Source of the DNA: Pyrenula massariospora
Taxonomy: Eukaryota > Ascomycota > Eurotiomycetes > Pyrenulales > Pyrenulaceae
Length of the DNA: 64,000 bases
Assembly (NCBI GenBank): GCA_021030905.1
Contig: JAGFMI010000005.1
Span: 1,922,001 to 1,986,000 of the forward strand
Direction of reading: 5' to 3'
The number at the start of each line of letters is the position of its first letter. Position 1 is the stretch's first letter. Both the position numbers and the translations under genes were made by a program. The notes under the pieces were generated by a model. That model worked only from the letters and a program-made list of their open reading frames with translations. It was not told the DNA's origin and ran no database searches. Shown in pieces: positions 31,128 through 42,420 of the stretch.

Positions 31128-33500
31128 ATGGCTGAAAATAATCCTAAGCATCAAACTGCCCCATTGTTCCGCTCAAAAGCTCCTCTTACAGATACTCTTC
31201 TTTCTTCCTCGCCAGGCTTTGGCACCCCCCTACATCCAATTATACCTGTGAACAGAGATGCTCAAGCAAGAGTACCCGCCCCACAGAAGCCTACTATACT
31301 GCCCGTACTGTTACCTCCAGCTGTGCTGCGTCCCATAGCATTTCGAACAATTACTAAGAAGCACAATTTAACGATTACGTCTTCAGCCTTGCAGCAGCTT
31401 GCGACTTTCGTTGGTAAAAATTGCGGATCCGGATGGAGAGAAGAGGGTTTAGCTGAGAAAGTGCTCGATGAGGTTGCAAGGCAGTGGAAGAGGAATGGCG
31501 GTAGCGTTATCCTTGAGGACGGTCCAAAGAAGGCTTTGACATCTCTCCTCCAAAATCTAGAGACTTATATGAGCGGCGGAAAAGTAGAGCAACTCAAAAG
31601 ATCGAACAGCTTAGCAAGCTCTCTTGGATCTATCTCTCGCCAGAACTCTGTCGACCTCAATCGGCCAGGACTGCCAAGCAGGGAAGATAGCCAAACGTCC
31701 TTAGGCATATCCGCTCTGGAAGTTTCTGATGACGAGGATGAGAGCCTTTTCAAAAAATCATCCCGGTCCTACATGAAAGTCATATCGGCCTATGACCAGC
31801 CTCGACTTGAGTACAATACTACAAAAAGATTCTTCGAACATCTCCCAAATAGTCCCTCTCTGTTCCCCTCGCCCTCGCACAAGACGGCCGTCTTCCGTTC
31901 TCGCTACAATCTCATTCACCAGCGCCTTCTCCGAAATGAAGCATTTCAGACTCCGACTCTCTCAAGCGCCTCTAGCATCCCCTCGCTCAATCGCTCGGCC
32001 TCAACCCTGGCAACCCAACAGCAATCCTATAAAATCACATCTATAGCCAACCTCCTTGGCCGCTCTGGCACATCTCACCTTCTCCTCGGCCTCCTTGCAC
32101 GTGCTCCGACTGGTGATCTTGCGCTCACAGACCCAACTGGCAGCATATCGCTCTCCCTCCACCAAGCTCGCTCCGTCCCCGCAGACGGAGCCTGGTTCTG
32201 CCCCGGTATGATCGTTATCGTCGAAGGCATCTATGACGAAGAAGGCGGCAGCACCGTCGGGAACAACAGCGGTGTCGGAGGCATGATTGGAGGCCAATTT
32301 ATTGCAACCAGCATTGGCGGACCTCCTTGCGAACGCCGCGAAGTCACGCTTGGAATCGCCTCAAAGGCTCGTAACGGCGAGAACACCACAACCGGCGCTG
32401 GATTCGGTTGGGTTGACTTCCTTGGCACAGGAAGTGAAAAGGCCCAGGGGCCGCGCATGCGAAGGATACAATCCCGAGTCCTTGGTCAGTCGACCCACCA
32501 CGCAGCAAACAGCGAGGAGGATTCCACCCCCTCAAAGCGTACCAAGATCGCCATATTCGCTGAGTGCCACCTAGACAATCCCCGTGTCCTCGTCGCCCTT
32601 CGCAAGATCTTCTCCCTCTACTCTCTCCACAACATTTCCGAACTCCCCTTAGCACTAATCTTTATGGGCAATTTTACCAGCACAGCTGCCCTCGGCGGCG
32701 GCAGCAGCGGCAGCATCGAATGCAAAGAGCACTTCGACGCGCTCGCGTCCGTCCTATCCGAGTTCCCAACCCTACTCTCTTCCTGCACATTGATCTTCGT
32801 ACCAGGCGACAACGACCCCTGGGCGTCAGCCTTCTCCAGCGGCGCCGCCACCGCAATCCCCCGCGAAGCCATCCCCGAGCTATTCACCAGCCGCATCAAG
32901 CGGGCCGTCGCGACCGCCAACGCCGAGAAAAGGGGCCCCGACGGGGAGAAAGGGGAGGTGATATGGACGAGCAACCCCGCGCGGATCAGCCTCTTCGGCC
33001 CCGCGCAGGAAATTGTGCTCTTCCGCGACGACATCAGCGGCCGCCTGCGACGCACCGGCGTGGTGCTCAGGGCGGATCAGCAGAACGTGGAGGATGACCC
33101 CGACGGAGATGCAGCGCAACATGAAGACCACGCCCAAGCACCAGCAGCAGCACCCGAGGACGACGCAATGCCCCTCGACCCCCCCACCACCAACACCTCC
33201 CTCCCTCCCCTCCGCCACCACACCGCCCGCAAACTCACAAAAACCCTCCTCGACCAATCGCACCTCTGCCCCTTCCCCCTCCACTCCCGCCCGCTGCTCT
33301 GGGACTACGCCGGCGCCCTCTCTCTGTATCCTTTGCCCAGCGTGCTGGTGCTGGCGGACGCCGAGGCGGAGAGCTTTGCGCTCACGTATGAGGGGTGCTG
33401 TGTGGTTAATCCTGGACGGGTTGTTGAGAGGGGGTGGGTTAGGTGGGGGGAGGTGGATGTGCGGACGGGGAGGGGAGGGTGTAGGGAGGAGAGGGTTTAG
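31128..33500 (+). CDS. DPB2: DNA polymerase epsilon subunit B
   Basis: Non-catalytic second subunit of the leading-strand replicase, needed for polymerase stability and for CMG helicase engagement; nuclear. Single exon, 790 residues. The N-terminal region (about 60-180) has the helical domain pattern PIAFRTITKKHNLTITSSAL. It is followed by an OB-fold (about 300-410, with LLGLLARAPTGDLALTDPTG) and a calcineurin-like phosphoesterase fold from about 480 (KIAIFAECHLDNPRVL, LALIFMGNFTS, FVPGDNDPWA). As expected for B subunits, metal ligands of true phosphatases are not kept. The C-terminus contains HLCPFPLHSRPLLWDY and VLADAEAESFALTYEGCCVVNPGR, which are strongly conserved in Dpb2. A low-complexity Glu/Asp/Pro insert lies at about 665-710. 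The coding strand switches from C-rich to G-rich toward the 3' end. Length is somewhat above yeast Dpb2 (about 690). Confidence 0.95.
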   Translation: MAENNPKHQTAPLFRSKAPLTDTLLSSSPGFGTPLHPIIPVNRDAQARVPAPQKPTILPVLLPPAVLRPIAFRTITKKHNLTITSSALQQLATFVGKNCGSGWREEGLAEKVLDEVARQWKRNGGSVILEDGPKKALTSLLQNLETYMSGGKVEQLKRSNSLASSLGSISRQNSVDLNRPGLPSREDSQTSLGISALEVSDDEDESLFKKSSRSYMKVISAYDQPRLEYNTTKRFFEHLPNSPSLFPSPSHKTAVFRSRYNLIHQRLLRNEAFQTPTLSSASSIPSLNRSASTLATQQQSYKITSIANLLGRSGTSHLLLGLLARAPTGDLALTDPTGSISLSLHQARSVPADGAWFCPGMIVIVEGIYDEEGGSTVGNNSGVGGMIGGQFIATSIGGPPCERREVTLGIASKARNGENTTTGAGFGWVDFLGTGSEKAQGPRMRRIQSRVLGQSTHHAANSEEDSTPSKRTKIAIFAECHLDNPRVLVALRKIFSLYSLHNISELPLALIFMGNFTSTAALGGGSSGSIECKEHFDALASVLSEFPTLLSSCTLIFVPGDNDPWASAFSSGAATAIPREAIPELFTSRIKRAVATANAEKRGPDGEKGEVIWTSNPARISLFGPAQEIVLFRDDISGRLRRTGVVLRADQQNVEDDPDGDAAQHEDHAQAPAAAPEDDAMPLDPPTTNTSLPPLRHHTARKLTKTLLDQSHLCPFPLHSRPLLWDYAGALSLYPLPSVLVLADAEAESFALTYEGCCVVNPGRVVERGWVRWGEVDVRTGRGGCREERV

Positions 33501-34078
33501 GGGGTTGGGAGAGGGAGATTGGGGGGGGATGGGAAGGGATGGGGTAAAGGTTGAGAGATGCTGTGTGATGTGGGTGGGGTGCTAGGATGCTGGCCACCTT
33601 GGGTAGCTACTTGTATTCAAGTCTTGAGAGGAACTAGATGTAGAGTACTTTGCACGATCCACGCGCTAACTGAGAAGAGAAGTGAAGAGATCATTCCATC
33701 GCTAATTAAATACCAAACTACCTAACCTAACTCCCTCCAAGATGTAACGTATGTGAGATGTGATGCGAGGGTATCATCATGCATGCAAGTTCCGATTAGG
33801 TAGGCGTAAGTGGCCAAACAGAACAGGCGAAATCCCAAATCAAATAAAAGCAAATGCCATCCAACTCCTACCCTGCTCCTACAAGTGGAAGTGCTGTGCT
33901 CCAGCGCCGAACGAAAGACGGGACGGGATGGGAAAGGGATTTGGCGGCGGTCTATGCAGTTAGATGGGGGTTGGGTTTGGTTGGGGGGCGAACGCGCGCA
34001 GTGTGACCTTTCAAGACCATGGGCGTTTTAGGTCACATATAATGAGGTCGTAAAGAAGATCCTTCTTCCCCATCATCA
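33501..34078. other. intergenic between convergent DPB2 and Yippee genes
   Basis: The first about 80 bp continue the G-rich tract of the DPB2 3' end, including an 8-G run. No gene is supported. Confidence 0.45.
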
Positions 34079-35032
34079 TCACCCTTCACTCCTCGCCCTC
34101 CCCTCCCCACCAGCTCCTTTCCCCGCCACAATCCTCCCCCTCCTCCTCCTCGCCGCCAACGCCGGACTCCACACCCCGGCAAACAGATCCTCACACTCCT
34201 CCTCATCCTCACTATCAAACTCAATCCCTTCCTCCACCGCCACTGGACCCCGTTCCACTTCCGACGGCGGCATCGGCAAGTCCCCTGTGACATCAAACGG
34301 CAGCGCCGCAATCACATCCGCCACCCTCTCCTCTCCGTCGTCGTTCTCCCAACAACTCACCCCCCTCACCCGCTTCGTCTCGAGGATGAACTTCCCGACC
34401 TTGTACTTCTGGCTCTCCTCCTCGGCGTGCACGTACTTCCAGCCCAGGCTGCTGCCGCACGCACAGCTGATGTCGGAGACCATGTGGGCGCCCGTGACGA
34501 GCTGGCGTGCGACGGCCTTATTAAGGGTCGTGTTTGGCAGGGTGGCGGAGGCGGAGGTGGAGTGCGGGTTGGGCCCGGAGACGAGGTAGGCGCGGCCGTA
34601 GCGGCCGGTGAAGCCTTTGCTGATGATTTGGGAGGTGAGGCAGAGGTCGGTGGCGCAGCGGGCGCAGCGGAGGTGGGAGGTGTGGCCGGAGAGGTATTTG
34701 GTGGGGGAGTCCGGGGGCAGGAGGCTGCTCGGTGCGGTGGAAGTGGTGGAGGTTGAGGAGGTGGTGGATGCGGTGGAGTCGGTGCTGGGGTTGCGACGGC
34801 GGCGGAAGGGGATGGAGGGCAGGAGGAAGGTGGGGAACTGGAAGGTGGTGGTAGTGTCGCGGGAGAGGAAAAAGGACATGGCCGGATGGTTCCGGCTTTG
34901 CGGGGCAGGGAGATGGAAGGGCGGAGAGATGTTGGATACGTTGGTGGAGGGTGCTCGAAATGTGGGTAAGCTCTTCGAGAGGTTGCGAGAATGTTGGGGC
35001 GGTCTCAGGTCAAACAGTGTCGTGGGACCCAA
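34079..35032 (-). CDS. Yippee/Mis18-type zinc-binding domain protein
   Basis: Single exon. 317 residues from the first ATG; an internal ATG at 34879 (MSFFLSRD) gives 266 residues and may be the real start because the preceding part is low complexity. A Ser/Thr-rich stretch leads to the Yippee domain at about residues 111-225: YLSGHTSHLRCARCATDL, then GRAYLVSG, TGAHMVSDISC, and LGWKYVHAEEESQKYKVGKFILE. These form the beta-tent zinc fold shared with Mis18 and cereblon. The first knuckle is Cys-x2-Cys (CARC), but the second reads Cys-x-Cys (SCACGSS), one residue shorter than the family norm. The C-terminus is acidic and then basic (RRRRGR). Yippee proteins are conserved nuclear or centrosomal proteins; Mis18 relatives act at centromeres. 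A more precise function is not claimed. Confidence 0.87.
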   Translation of the reverse strand: MGPTTLFDLRPPQHSRNLSKSLPTFRAPSTNVSNISPPFHLPAPQSRNHPAMSFFLSRDTTTTFQFPTFLLPSIPFRRRRNPSTDSTASTTSSTSTTSTAPSSLLPPDSPTKYLSGHTSHLRCARCATDLCLTSQIISKGFTGRYGRAYLVSGPNPHSTSASATLPNTTLNKAVARQLVTGAHMVSDISCACGSSLGWKYVHAEEESQKYKVGKFILETKRVRGVSCWENDDGEERVADVIAALPFDVTGDLPMPPSEVERGPVAVEEGIEFDSEDEEECEDLFAGVWSPALAARRRRGRIVAGKGAGGEGRARSEG

Positions 35033-35551
35033 CTAGCACATGATGGAAGGCGAGACGGTTCCTGTCAGGAGTACCGGCGGAGCCAAGTCGGAGAGGCGGG
35101 CAGTTTAAATGGCATGGTGCAGAAGGTGGCGGACATGGAGAGATAGACTACTTTGAGCCCAATTAATGATGTGCGGTAGCCGGTCGCAGATGTAGCCTTG
35201 TATTGGAGGGATCGTGGAGGATGTCGAACGGTGTGCACGCATGGAGGGGCTTGTTCGTGCATGAGTGACTCCAACAGGAGATGAGGGGCGCACAGGAGCA
35301 GGTGACGCAGCGGTCCGCCTATCAACGCGCCTTATCGATAGCCGGGTTTTCCGCTTCCGACCCGCCATCTCGGCTTGATATCCATTAGTGTCTCTCTCTC
35401 CTTGAACGTACCCTATCCTAACACTCCCAAATGTCAAGACTCCGGCCGTGGGAAAGGAATCTATAGCTTTCTATAACTCTAATGATGACTTGCAAAAGTT
35501 CTATGTGGATCTCTTTCCGCCGGCAAAACAAAGGCTTCATAACGATAAGAC
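35033..35551. other. intergenic, upstream of the Yippee gene
   Basis: Holds the promoter of the Yippee gene and the 3' flank of HIS7. No open frame of interest. Confidence 0.45.
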
Positions 35552-37392
35552 TTAGCTCTCCTCCTGTTCAAAACGCCGGACTAGTAAACCTTCCGTGGCT
35601 AAATGCTCCTTGACCTGATTGACTGTGTATTCGCCTCGGTGAAACTGCCTCAGTCAGAACCGGAAATAAGAGACAAATAGACAATACATACCATTCCGGC
35701 ACCCAGGGCAGCGTCAGTCGACGTCTCCTCAAAGACCTCTTTGAAATGCCCGGGATTCCCAGCTCCACTCGATGCAATTACCGGAATCTTGATCGCAGCC
35801 TTGACGGACCTGATGAGCTCCAGATCAAATCCACTGTTACTCCCGTCCTTGTCGATGCAGTTCAGCAGTATTTCCCCTGCGCCCATAGCCTCCACTGCTT
35901 GCACTAACTCAATCACGTCCATGTCCCGCCCTTCTCTTCCTCCTTTGATCGTGCATTGATACCAGCAGTACTTTTCGCCCTGCGGCCCTGTATATTTTGT
36001 CTTCAAACTGTGATGTATCGTTTTCTCCGGGCCTTCCACGTAGATTCTCTTCGGATCCACGCTCACGACCACCGCCTGGTTGCCATAAGCCTTCGAGATT
36101 TGCTCAATGGCGGTCGTACCATCCAGCTTCTTCCTAGTTTTATAATATTCCTCGGCCGCCAGCACAGCGTCGGACCCAATACTCACTTTGTCCGCCCCAC
36201 TTTTGAAGTACATCGTTGCAACCTCCAGCGCTGAGACCTTCGATCCATCAGTATCAACCGTGTCCCTAATCCCCCCTCCAATCGTTAGCGGTACAAATAC
36301 TGTCTCAGATGTCCTCCTTAGAATCTCCAGCATAGGCAGGTCCTTCAACGGACAGCTCCGAAAGGACGTGATATTCAAAAACGTAACCTCGTCAGCCCCC
36401 TGCTCATAGTATCTCCGTGCCATGTCAACCGGCTTGCCCAAATTCCTCACCGCCCCACCAGCAGCAGCAACTCCATCCTTCTCCCTCACATCATACTGAT
36501 CCCCCTTCGTCACCACCAAATCCCCCTGATCATTGGTCCTCACATCCAAACAAGCAATAACCCTCCTCGTCAGCCCATCCTTCTCAGCCAGCGGCTTCTC
36601 GACTGAAGGCACCGGCTGCACCGCCCTCCCATCAAGAAACGCCCCAATCACCCTCAACCCCGCCTGCCCACTCTTCTCAGGATGAAACTGCGTCGCCACC
36701 GTCCCCCCCCTCCCCACCGCCCCCACAAACACCTCCTCCCCGTACCTCGCCCGCGCCACCCTCCACCCCTCCCTCTCCAACTCCCCCTCCCGATACGGCA
36801 CCGCATAGCTATGCACGTAGTAATACTTGCTCCCCGCCCTCAACCCCCCAAACTCCCCCTCCCCCCAACCTACGGGCACGGCATCATTCCACCCAATATG
36901 CGGCACGCTCTTCGCCCCATCCTCAAACCTCTGCAACCTTCCGGGAACAACCCCCCACCCGGGCACCGCGGGGTCCTCCGCCGACCCCTCGAACAGCGCC
37001 TGCAGCCCGACGCAGATGCCCAGGAACGGCTTGCCGGCGAGGATGTGCCGCTTGATCGGGGCGGTGTAGGCGCCGTGGGAGAGTTGGGTCAGGCAGTGGC
37101 CGAAGTGGCCGACGCCGGGGAGGATGATTTTCTGTTGGGGTGGGGGAGGTGGTGTTTAGAAGACGGACTTCTAGCAATTTATAATATAGGTAGAGGAAAC
37201 TTTTTGTGAAGAGAAGGGAGAGAGTGCCAGAGCATTAGACACGTAGGGAAAGAAGAAAGAGGGTCTTACTTCCGCAGCTTCGACCTCCTCCGGGCTCCTG
37301 ATCCATTCTACCTCGTATCCGAGTTTTTCGATAGCGTTGACCAGAGATCGAATGTTGCCGGCGACGTAGTCGAGGAGGTGGACTTTAGGCAT
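35552..37392 (-). CDS. HIS7: imidazole glycerol phosphate synthase, fused HisH-HisF
   Basis: Histidine biosynthesis, converting PRFAR plus glutamine into imidazole glycerol phosphate and AICAR; cytosolic. Exons are 37392-37270, 37131-35692 and 35644-35552, giving 551 residues, essentially the length of yeast His7 (552). The N-terminal glutamine amidotransferase has the nucleophile Cys81 in [14 protein letters not shown] and the His/Glu pair in QFHPEKSG. The C-terminal cyclase barrel has the catalytic aspartates in ACLDVR and NCIDKDG, and the phosphate-binding TIGGGIRD and ASSGAGN loops. The last exon encodes the typical [15 protein letters not shown] tail. Intron 1 (138 bp) is longer than others in the window. 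A TGACTCA box lies 139 bp upstream of the ATG, matching general amino acid control by a Gcn4/CPC1-type factor. Confidence 0.97.
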
Positions 37393-37530
37393 GTCAAGAT
37401 CTCGCGTGTGATCTTACTTCGGCAAAAAGCCACGACGTGAGACGTAGAATCAGGTTTCAGATGTCTTCTAGGTAGGCATTGTTGGTGGAGTTCTGTCTAT
37501 GAGAGTAGGTAGCTTGGTGTCTGCTAGCTA

Positions 37531-37537
37531 TGACTCA
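37531..37537. promoter_or_regulatory. Gcn4/CPC1-type response element upstream of HIS7
   Basis: A perfect palindromic TGACTCA lies 139 bp upstream of the HIS7 start codon (37392). This is the established binding site of Gcn4 in yeast and CPC1/CpcA in filamentous fungi. The rest of the 459-bp interval to VTC4 (37393-37851) holds no gene. Confidence 0.6.
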
Positions 37538-37851
37538 CATTCAAGCCAAAATCTTTCTAATGCAAATTTCGCCAATTCTATCGTAGGACAAAAATATTTC
37601 AATAGGATCATTATGGCTCCACATGCCGACAGTGTAAATGTTGTCGCATTTGTGTCATGACTTACAGATATTCTTAGCTTAGCTGAAAAAGTTTGGACTG
37701 ATGCTAGACACTTTCAACACCTTTGCTGGATAGCTTGCAAAATTATGCCCGAATCTCAGAACCATAAATTTACCTGGCATTCGATGCTTCATACGAGTAC
37801 TACATTAATTTTCGAAGCAATGCGATGATGGATAGCCGAGTTCTATCGCTC

Positions 37852-40369
37852 TCATAAGTCCTCCCTGAAACTCGTTCTCTCCCTTTTATCATTCGCGAAC
37901 CCCTTCTCCTTTACAGTAAAGCCAAAGTTAACCGCAACAGCAAACACCAGTCCAATGCACAGCAATGTCGGACCCCACTTATCGTAATATTTATTCGTCC
38001 CCGCTCTCCTCTCTCTGATCATCTGCACCCGAATTAGATAGATCCCAACACTGTAAAGCAACGCAAGGCAAGCCACAACAGTAAATGCCCAAGCACTCGC
38101 CATCGAAACATTGTCCCCGAAGTTAAGCAAAGTCGCTGCGATGGAGCCAAGAATGATGCTGAATTCCAGCCAAGACAAAAATGTGCGCTCATTAGCAAAG
38201 TACACTTTCGGCTCGACGCGAACAGGTACGTGGATACGTTTCCCTGGTGGAGCTTTGAACTTTTGAGCCTGGACCTGAGTGCCTAGCTGACGGAGTGTAG
38301 ATCCAGTGACACCTGGAGGCATGTATGGCTTAGGCGTCGGCTTAACCTTGTTCCATCCTGAGACAAGGAAGTTTTCGGCAATTGCAGCATGCTGTTTGGC
38401 GTGGCTTTGAAAAAGTTTCCATCCGTACCACCAACCGCCTTGCTTCCGAGCTGCTTCCATCTCATCTGCTTCATCCTCCTCTTCCGAGTCATACAGCGGA
38501 TAGTCATCCGGGTTTTCGGCCAGAGGGAGAGCTGCAACTCTTTCCTCTACGTCTAAGGCATTCCCATCGGTGTATTCTTCTTCATCGTCGGCGTCGAGGT
38601 CCAATTCATGCTGTCTCATTGCTTCACGTGCCTCTCGGAGGCGTCGCATTTGCTGTTCTTCGCCTTCGCCATCGCTAATCTTTGGTGTTGTTGACCCTGT
38701 GATGGTGTCTCCAGCATCGTCAAAATCCGATTCGTCATCGAGAGGATCATCGCTAGTACTATAGCTTGCACTCTGTCCGGGACGCTCGATGCCAAACCGG
38801 TGTTTGAGGGCTTTGCGAATGTCGACATCCATCTGAGGCATCCAGAAAGGAAGAAGGTTGATTCGACTAGGGAACATGGTGGCAGTACCATGGATGAATT
38901 TGCTAAACTTCGGCACGGCTTCGACAAGATGACTTGCTGTCAAGTCTCTAATCCATTGCGGAGGGTCTTGTCCTTCCTGCGTCTGAATTTTCACTTCCAA
39001 CACCGCATATGGGAAAAGCTCAACATCCCCTGGCGGAAGCTGGGAGAACGGCCAATCTATGCCAATGTCCATCCTCCGCCAGTTGTTCCCAGATCTTTGT
39101 CTTCCATCGAGATTGTCTTCTCTTACCATCGATAATTCTGTGTCAAGGGATATCCTCACCCGTGCATCTCCAGGAAGTTGGAAAGCGGTGCGGTGGTAGA
39201 ATGATCTGCAAACTGGAACCAGATGCCGGCTAATCACGCGGTATTGGATCTCGCTCGCGAGCCTCGCATCCGCTTGAATGTCTTTTTCGCTCTTCTTTCC
39301 TTCTTTCTTCCACTTTTCTACCACCTCTTCGAGCTTCATCTTGCCCGACAAAAAGTCATTGACGTATTTCTCCTTGAGCATGACCCTAGCCTTTACAGAC
39401 TTTTCACCCGTCCAGTCCTCCCGATGTGTCTTCCTCTCGAGAAAAATCTTATTATTCTCCATACCGCCATACCATCTCAGCCGGATCGCTTCAGCACCTT
39501 CCGTCTTCTTCAACCGTCCCATATACAACTCCCATGTCTCGGGATTGTCGTAGTAGATGGATGTAATGGCAGAATCGGCTTCTTGGAATTCCTTGTTTGG
39601 ATCGTAGACAAGAACTGGTAGGTGCTTCAATATGATGAGTTTCAGCTCTGTGACATTTTCAGGATGCACCCAGTATTTGGTAGTTTGTCGAACGAAATTC
39701 TGCTGAGACCCTCCAGCAGAACTGTCGCCCTTCACCGGATTCCCCTTGGTTCTCACTTGGTCGTACAGCCTGGAGAGTTTGACGATGTAAGAATCATAAT
39801 TATGGCGAAAGAAAGCCTTCTGCTTGAGCCTCGCCGCAAAGGCAGGTTTCAGATGCCATCCCGTCAGCTTGTCATGCTTCTTGATGATCTTCTGAAACCC
39901 GGTGTAGTTCAGCTGTGTGTATTTAGCCAAGTCGTGAACGTCGGCTATGATGTCGCTCAGGTCTTGCTCCAATAGTTCGTAGTCTTCCGCGTAGGCATCT
40001 TCATCCTCCTTCCCCTCTCCATCATCACCACTTGACCTACCGAGCACGTCCTCGACATCTCGCTCGCTGGATCTGATACGTCTCACAGTCTCGTCGGCTT
40101 TCAGCTTCTGAAATGTGTAGACCTTGTCGAGCTCGCTTTCTAGATGGGCCACAAACGCGGACTCATCGTCGTTCGTCCATTGTATATGTGAAGGATCGCC
40201 AGCAGTAGGCTTCCGCTTGGGTTTCTTGAGGGCTCCCTTCAGGCCGTCGTAGTCGATATAATGCCAGTAGTAATCTTTGATCAAAGAAGTTCGAAGCTGC
40301 TGGCCGAACCTGCGGGAGGATCTGTCAGTTTGGCGTGATTTGACCGGGGGTGTGGGGTAGCAACTTCAT
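37852..40369 (-). CDS. VTC4: vacuolar transporter chaperone 4, polyphosphate polymerase
   Basis: Catalytic subunit of the VTC complex, which makes polyphosphate from ATP and pushes it into the vacuole. Predicted 820 residues. Exon 1 is only 5 nt (40369-40365, ATGAA) and exon 2 is 40309-37852; the 55-bp intron begins GTTGCT. The join recreates the MKFG start that nearly all SPX domains carry. Domains: SPX at 1-165 with the YYWHYIDYDGLK helix and the lysine cluster YTGFQKIIKKHDK that binds inositol pyrophosphates; the polymerase tunnel domain at about 200-500 (IRLRWYGG, FLERKTHREDW, VKARVMLKEKY, PYAVLEVKIQT); an acidic linker; and a DUF202-type C-terminus with three transmembrane helices. SPX should make activity respond to phosphate status. 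No CACGTG phosphate-response box was seen upstream. Confidence 0.95.
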
Positions 40370-40785
40370 GTTTGGCAGCTATTGCCGGGGCTGTCATTCG
40401 GTGGCTTCGTTCAGCTGTGGCGCTTTCATATTTTCAAACAATACAATGCAGAGGTTTATGGATGATCACTTCTGGTGTGTAGGCCTTAACTGCGCCAAGT
40501 GAAGCTGCTCAATTGAAGCTTCCACAAGCTCCGTCAAGCTCTTTCCGCGCCCCCACCTGCAAAGTTTCTCGCCTCGAAGCTTCCCAAATTCGACGACTGC
40601 AGGGAGCGGAGAAGCTGCCCCCCCAAGACCAATCGGAAAGGCAGCCTCAGGCATGTGCTCGTCCCCCTGCGTCGAGTCTAGGGGCTCGCATGTTGCTAAT
40701 TACAGCGTGTGTTCAAAAATTCCATTACAATCATAGAAATGCACACACGATTGGATGAAAAGGGTGTTATTTTGCTAGTCTACAT

Positions 40786-42420
40786 TTACTTGGACTCTTG
40801 CTTTTTCTTCCCGATGCTGGTATCTATCCTGCCAATAACCCAAAATGCAACGAAAACGCAGAAAATCCCCACGAAAAGGCTCATCGGCTTTCGAAGCGCT
40901 GCGAACGGTGGGTAATCATATGTGACCTGGAAAAGTCAGTACCAGACAAGGTAGCTTTTGGAGGAGTACCTACTATGAGCTCGGCGTCTCGCGCCTCGTC
41001 GACCACGTTGATCGCGCTCAATTTGAGCTCGGACCTTCCCACCGTGTCCATGAAAGTCTTATGCAGCGATGTCTCCGCCTGCAGAGTCGGTATGTTTGTA
41101 CCTCCAGTGGCGGTCCATCGCAGATTGGTAGCTCCTTCGGGTAAGATCACTCGGAGGTGGACCCGGTCGTACTGAATACCCTCCGGCATCTTTGGGCCCT
41201 CCATGAAGGGAACTTTGAGCACGTAACCGTCTCCTGAGCTCAACTTCCGGAGAAAGCTTGACAGTGCATTATTCCAGCCGATTCTGAAGCTATACTTCCA
41301 CCCCCCAAAAACAGGATATCGGGGTCGAAGTTCCAGTGATGCATCTCGAACGTTGTTTGGTCGGTACCGGCTTGTCGAGACATTCCCAATATCATCAGTG
41401 AAATACGGATCCACGCTACCAGCTTTTAGAGGAATCTTGAGCTCTTTCAGTGCCGAGGTGGGCGCATTATAGTAATTCTGAGTGGCCCAAGTGACTCGGG
41501 AGAAGTGATTGGCGAGCCGCGCGCCATCACTGCGTAGCCAGTATCGCTCCTCGGTTGCCAGGTTACCGCCCCAATGCGAAACTTCAAGCTCGCGCTCCAA
41601 TAATGAGCAAGCAAGTACAGGTTTGGTAAACTCGTACCGGACAATGACTGGGATAGAAGTGCCAGGGGGGACCTTAGAAGTCTTATACGTTCCGTATGTG
41701 TATGTCGAGCCTTGCCGGGTTGGATCTTCGCCGCTTATAAGTCCTTTGGTCTTTGTATGCTCAGCGACCTCCGCCGAGGGAAACTTGACTTTTGTCTTCT
41801 GCTCATCCGTAACGTACGCAGATGGTGCATAGGCGGAGAAGGAGTAAGTGAGGAATTGTTTCTGGTCTTGATTGATCGTAGCGGGAAGGGCTTGCAAAGA
41901 TCCAAGTATGTGCGACGAAATTGAAAGCGTAATCTGCGAGCCATACTTCACGGGCTCATCGAACTTGACAACATAATACTGAATTGGTCTACCTCCGTTA
42001 GCATTTCCTCGCATCAAAAAACGAGGCTACCAACTTAGAAGATTTTTCTTCGCTGAGAACAGCTTCCTGCTCGACGAGATCGACTTGAAACTTTGGCTTG
42101 CTTGGCTCTTTCTTGTTTCTGACTTCCAGACCGCCAACCCTGCCAATCAGGTCGTACTCGAAGGGGAGATAGTATTCTGATTGGGGCTTCTTCCCCTTGT
42201 CCACATTTTCAACGACAACGTTGCTCGTCTCCCTCACATAACCTTTATCAAGGTTGATATTTCGTACAGTAATGACATTTTTCCAGACCTGGGGTGGCTT
42301 AAAATCGCCTTTCAATATCCGCTGCGACTTCCCGGCATCGGTGAGGTTCGAGTCTGCCGAGATGATGCTGATGAACCCAACGACACTCACTAGCAACTGC
42401 AGATTTCTCAAGAGTATCAT
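40786..42420 (-). CDS. OST1: oligosaccharyltransferase subunit Ost1 (ribophorin I)
   Basis: Subunit of the ER oligosaccharyltransferase that transfers glycans to Asn in nascent proteins. Predicted 513 residues. Exons are 42420-42035, 41988-40974 and 40926-40786; introns are 46 and 47 bp, the first with a GTTGGT donor. A signal peptide covers about residues 1-22. The lumenal ribophorin I domain has conserved segments such as YYLPFEYDLIGRVGGLEVRNK, PPGTSIPVIVRYEFTKP, EVSHWGGNLATEERY and RPRYPVFGGWKYSFRIGWN. The last exon encodes VTYDYPPFAALRKP and one transmembrane helix, ending in the KKKQESK tail. All parts of the family are present. The gene lies head to head with the complex I 24-kDa gene. 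Confidence 0.95.

Noticed and set aside
37393-40900. PHO-type CACGTG element upstream of VTC4
   Set aside because: None was found in the 400 bp upstream of the VTC4 start, so phosphate-response regulation is not claimed from sequence.
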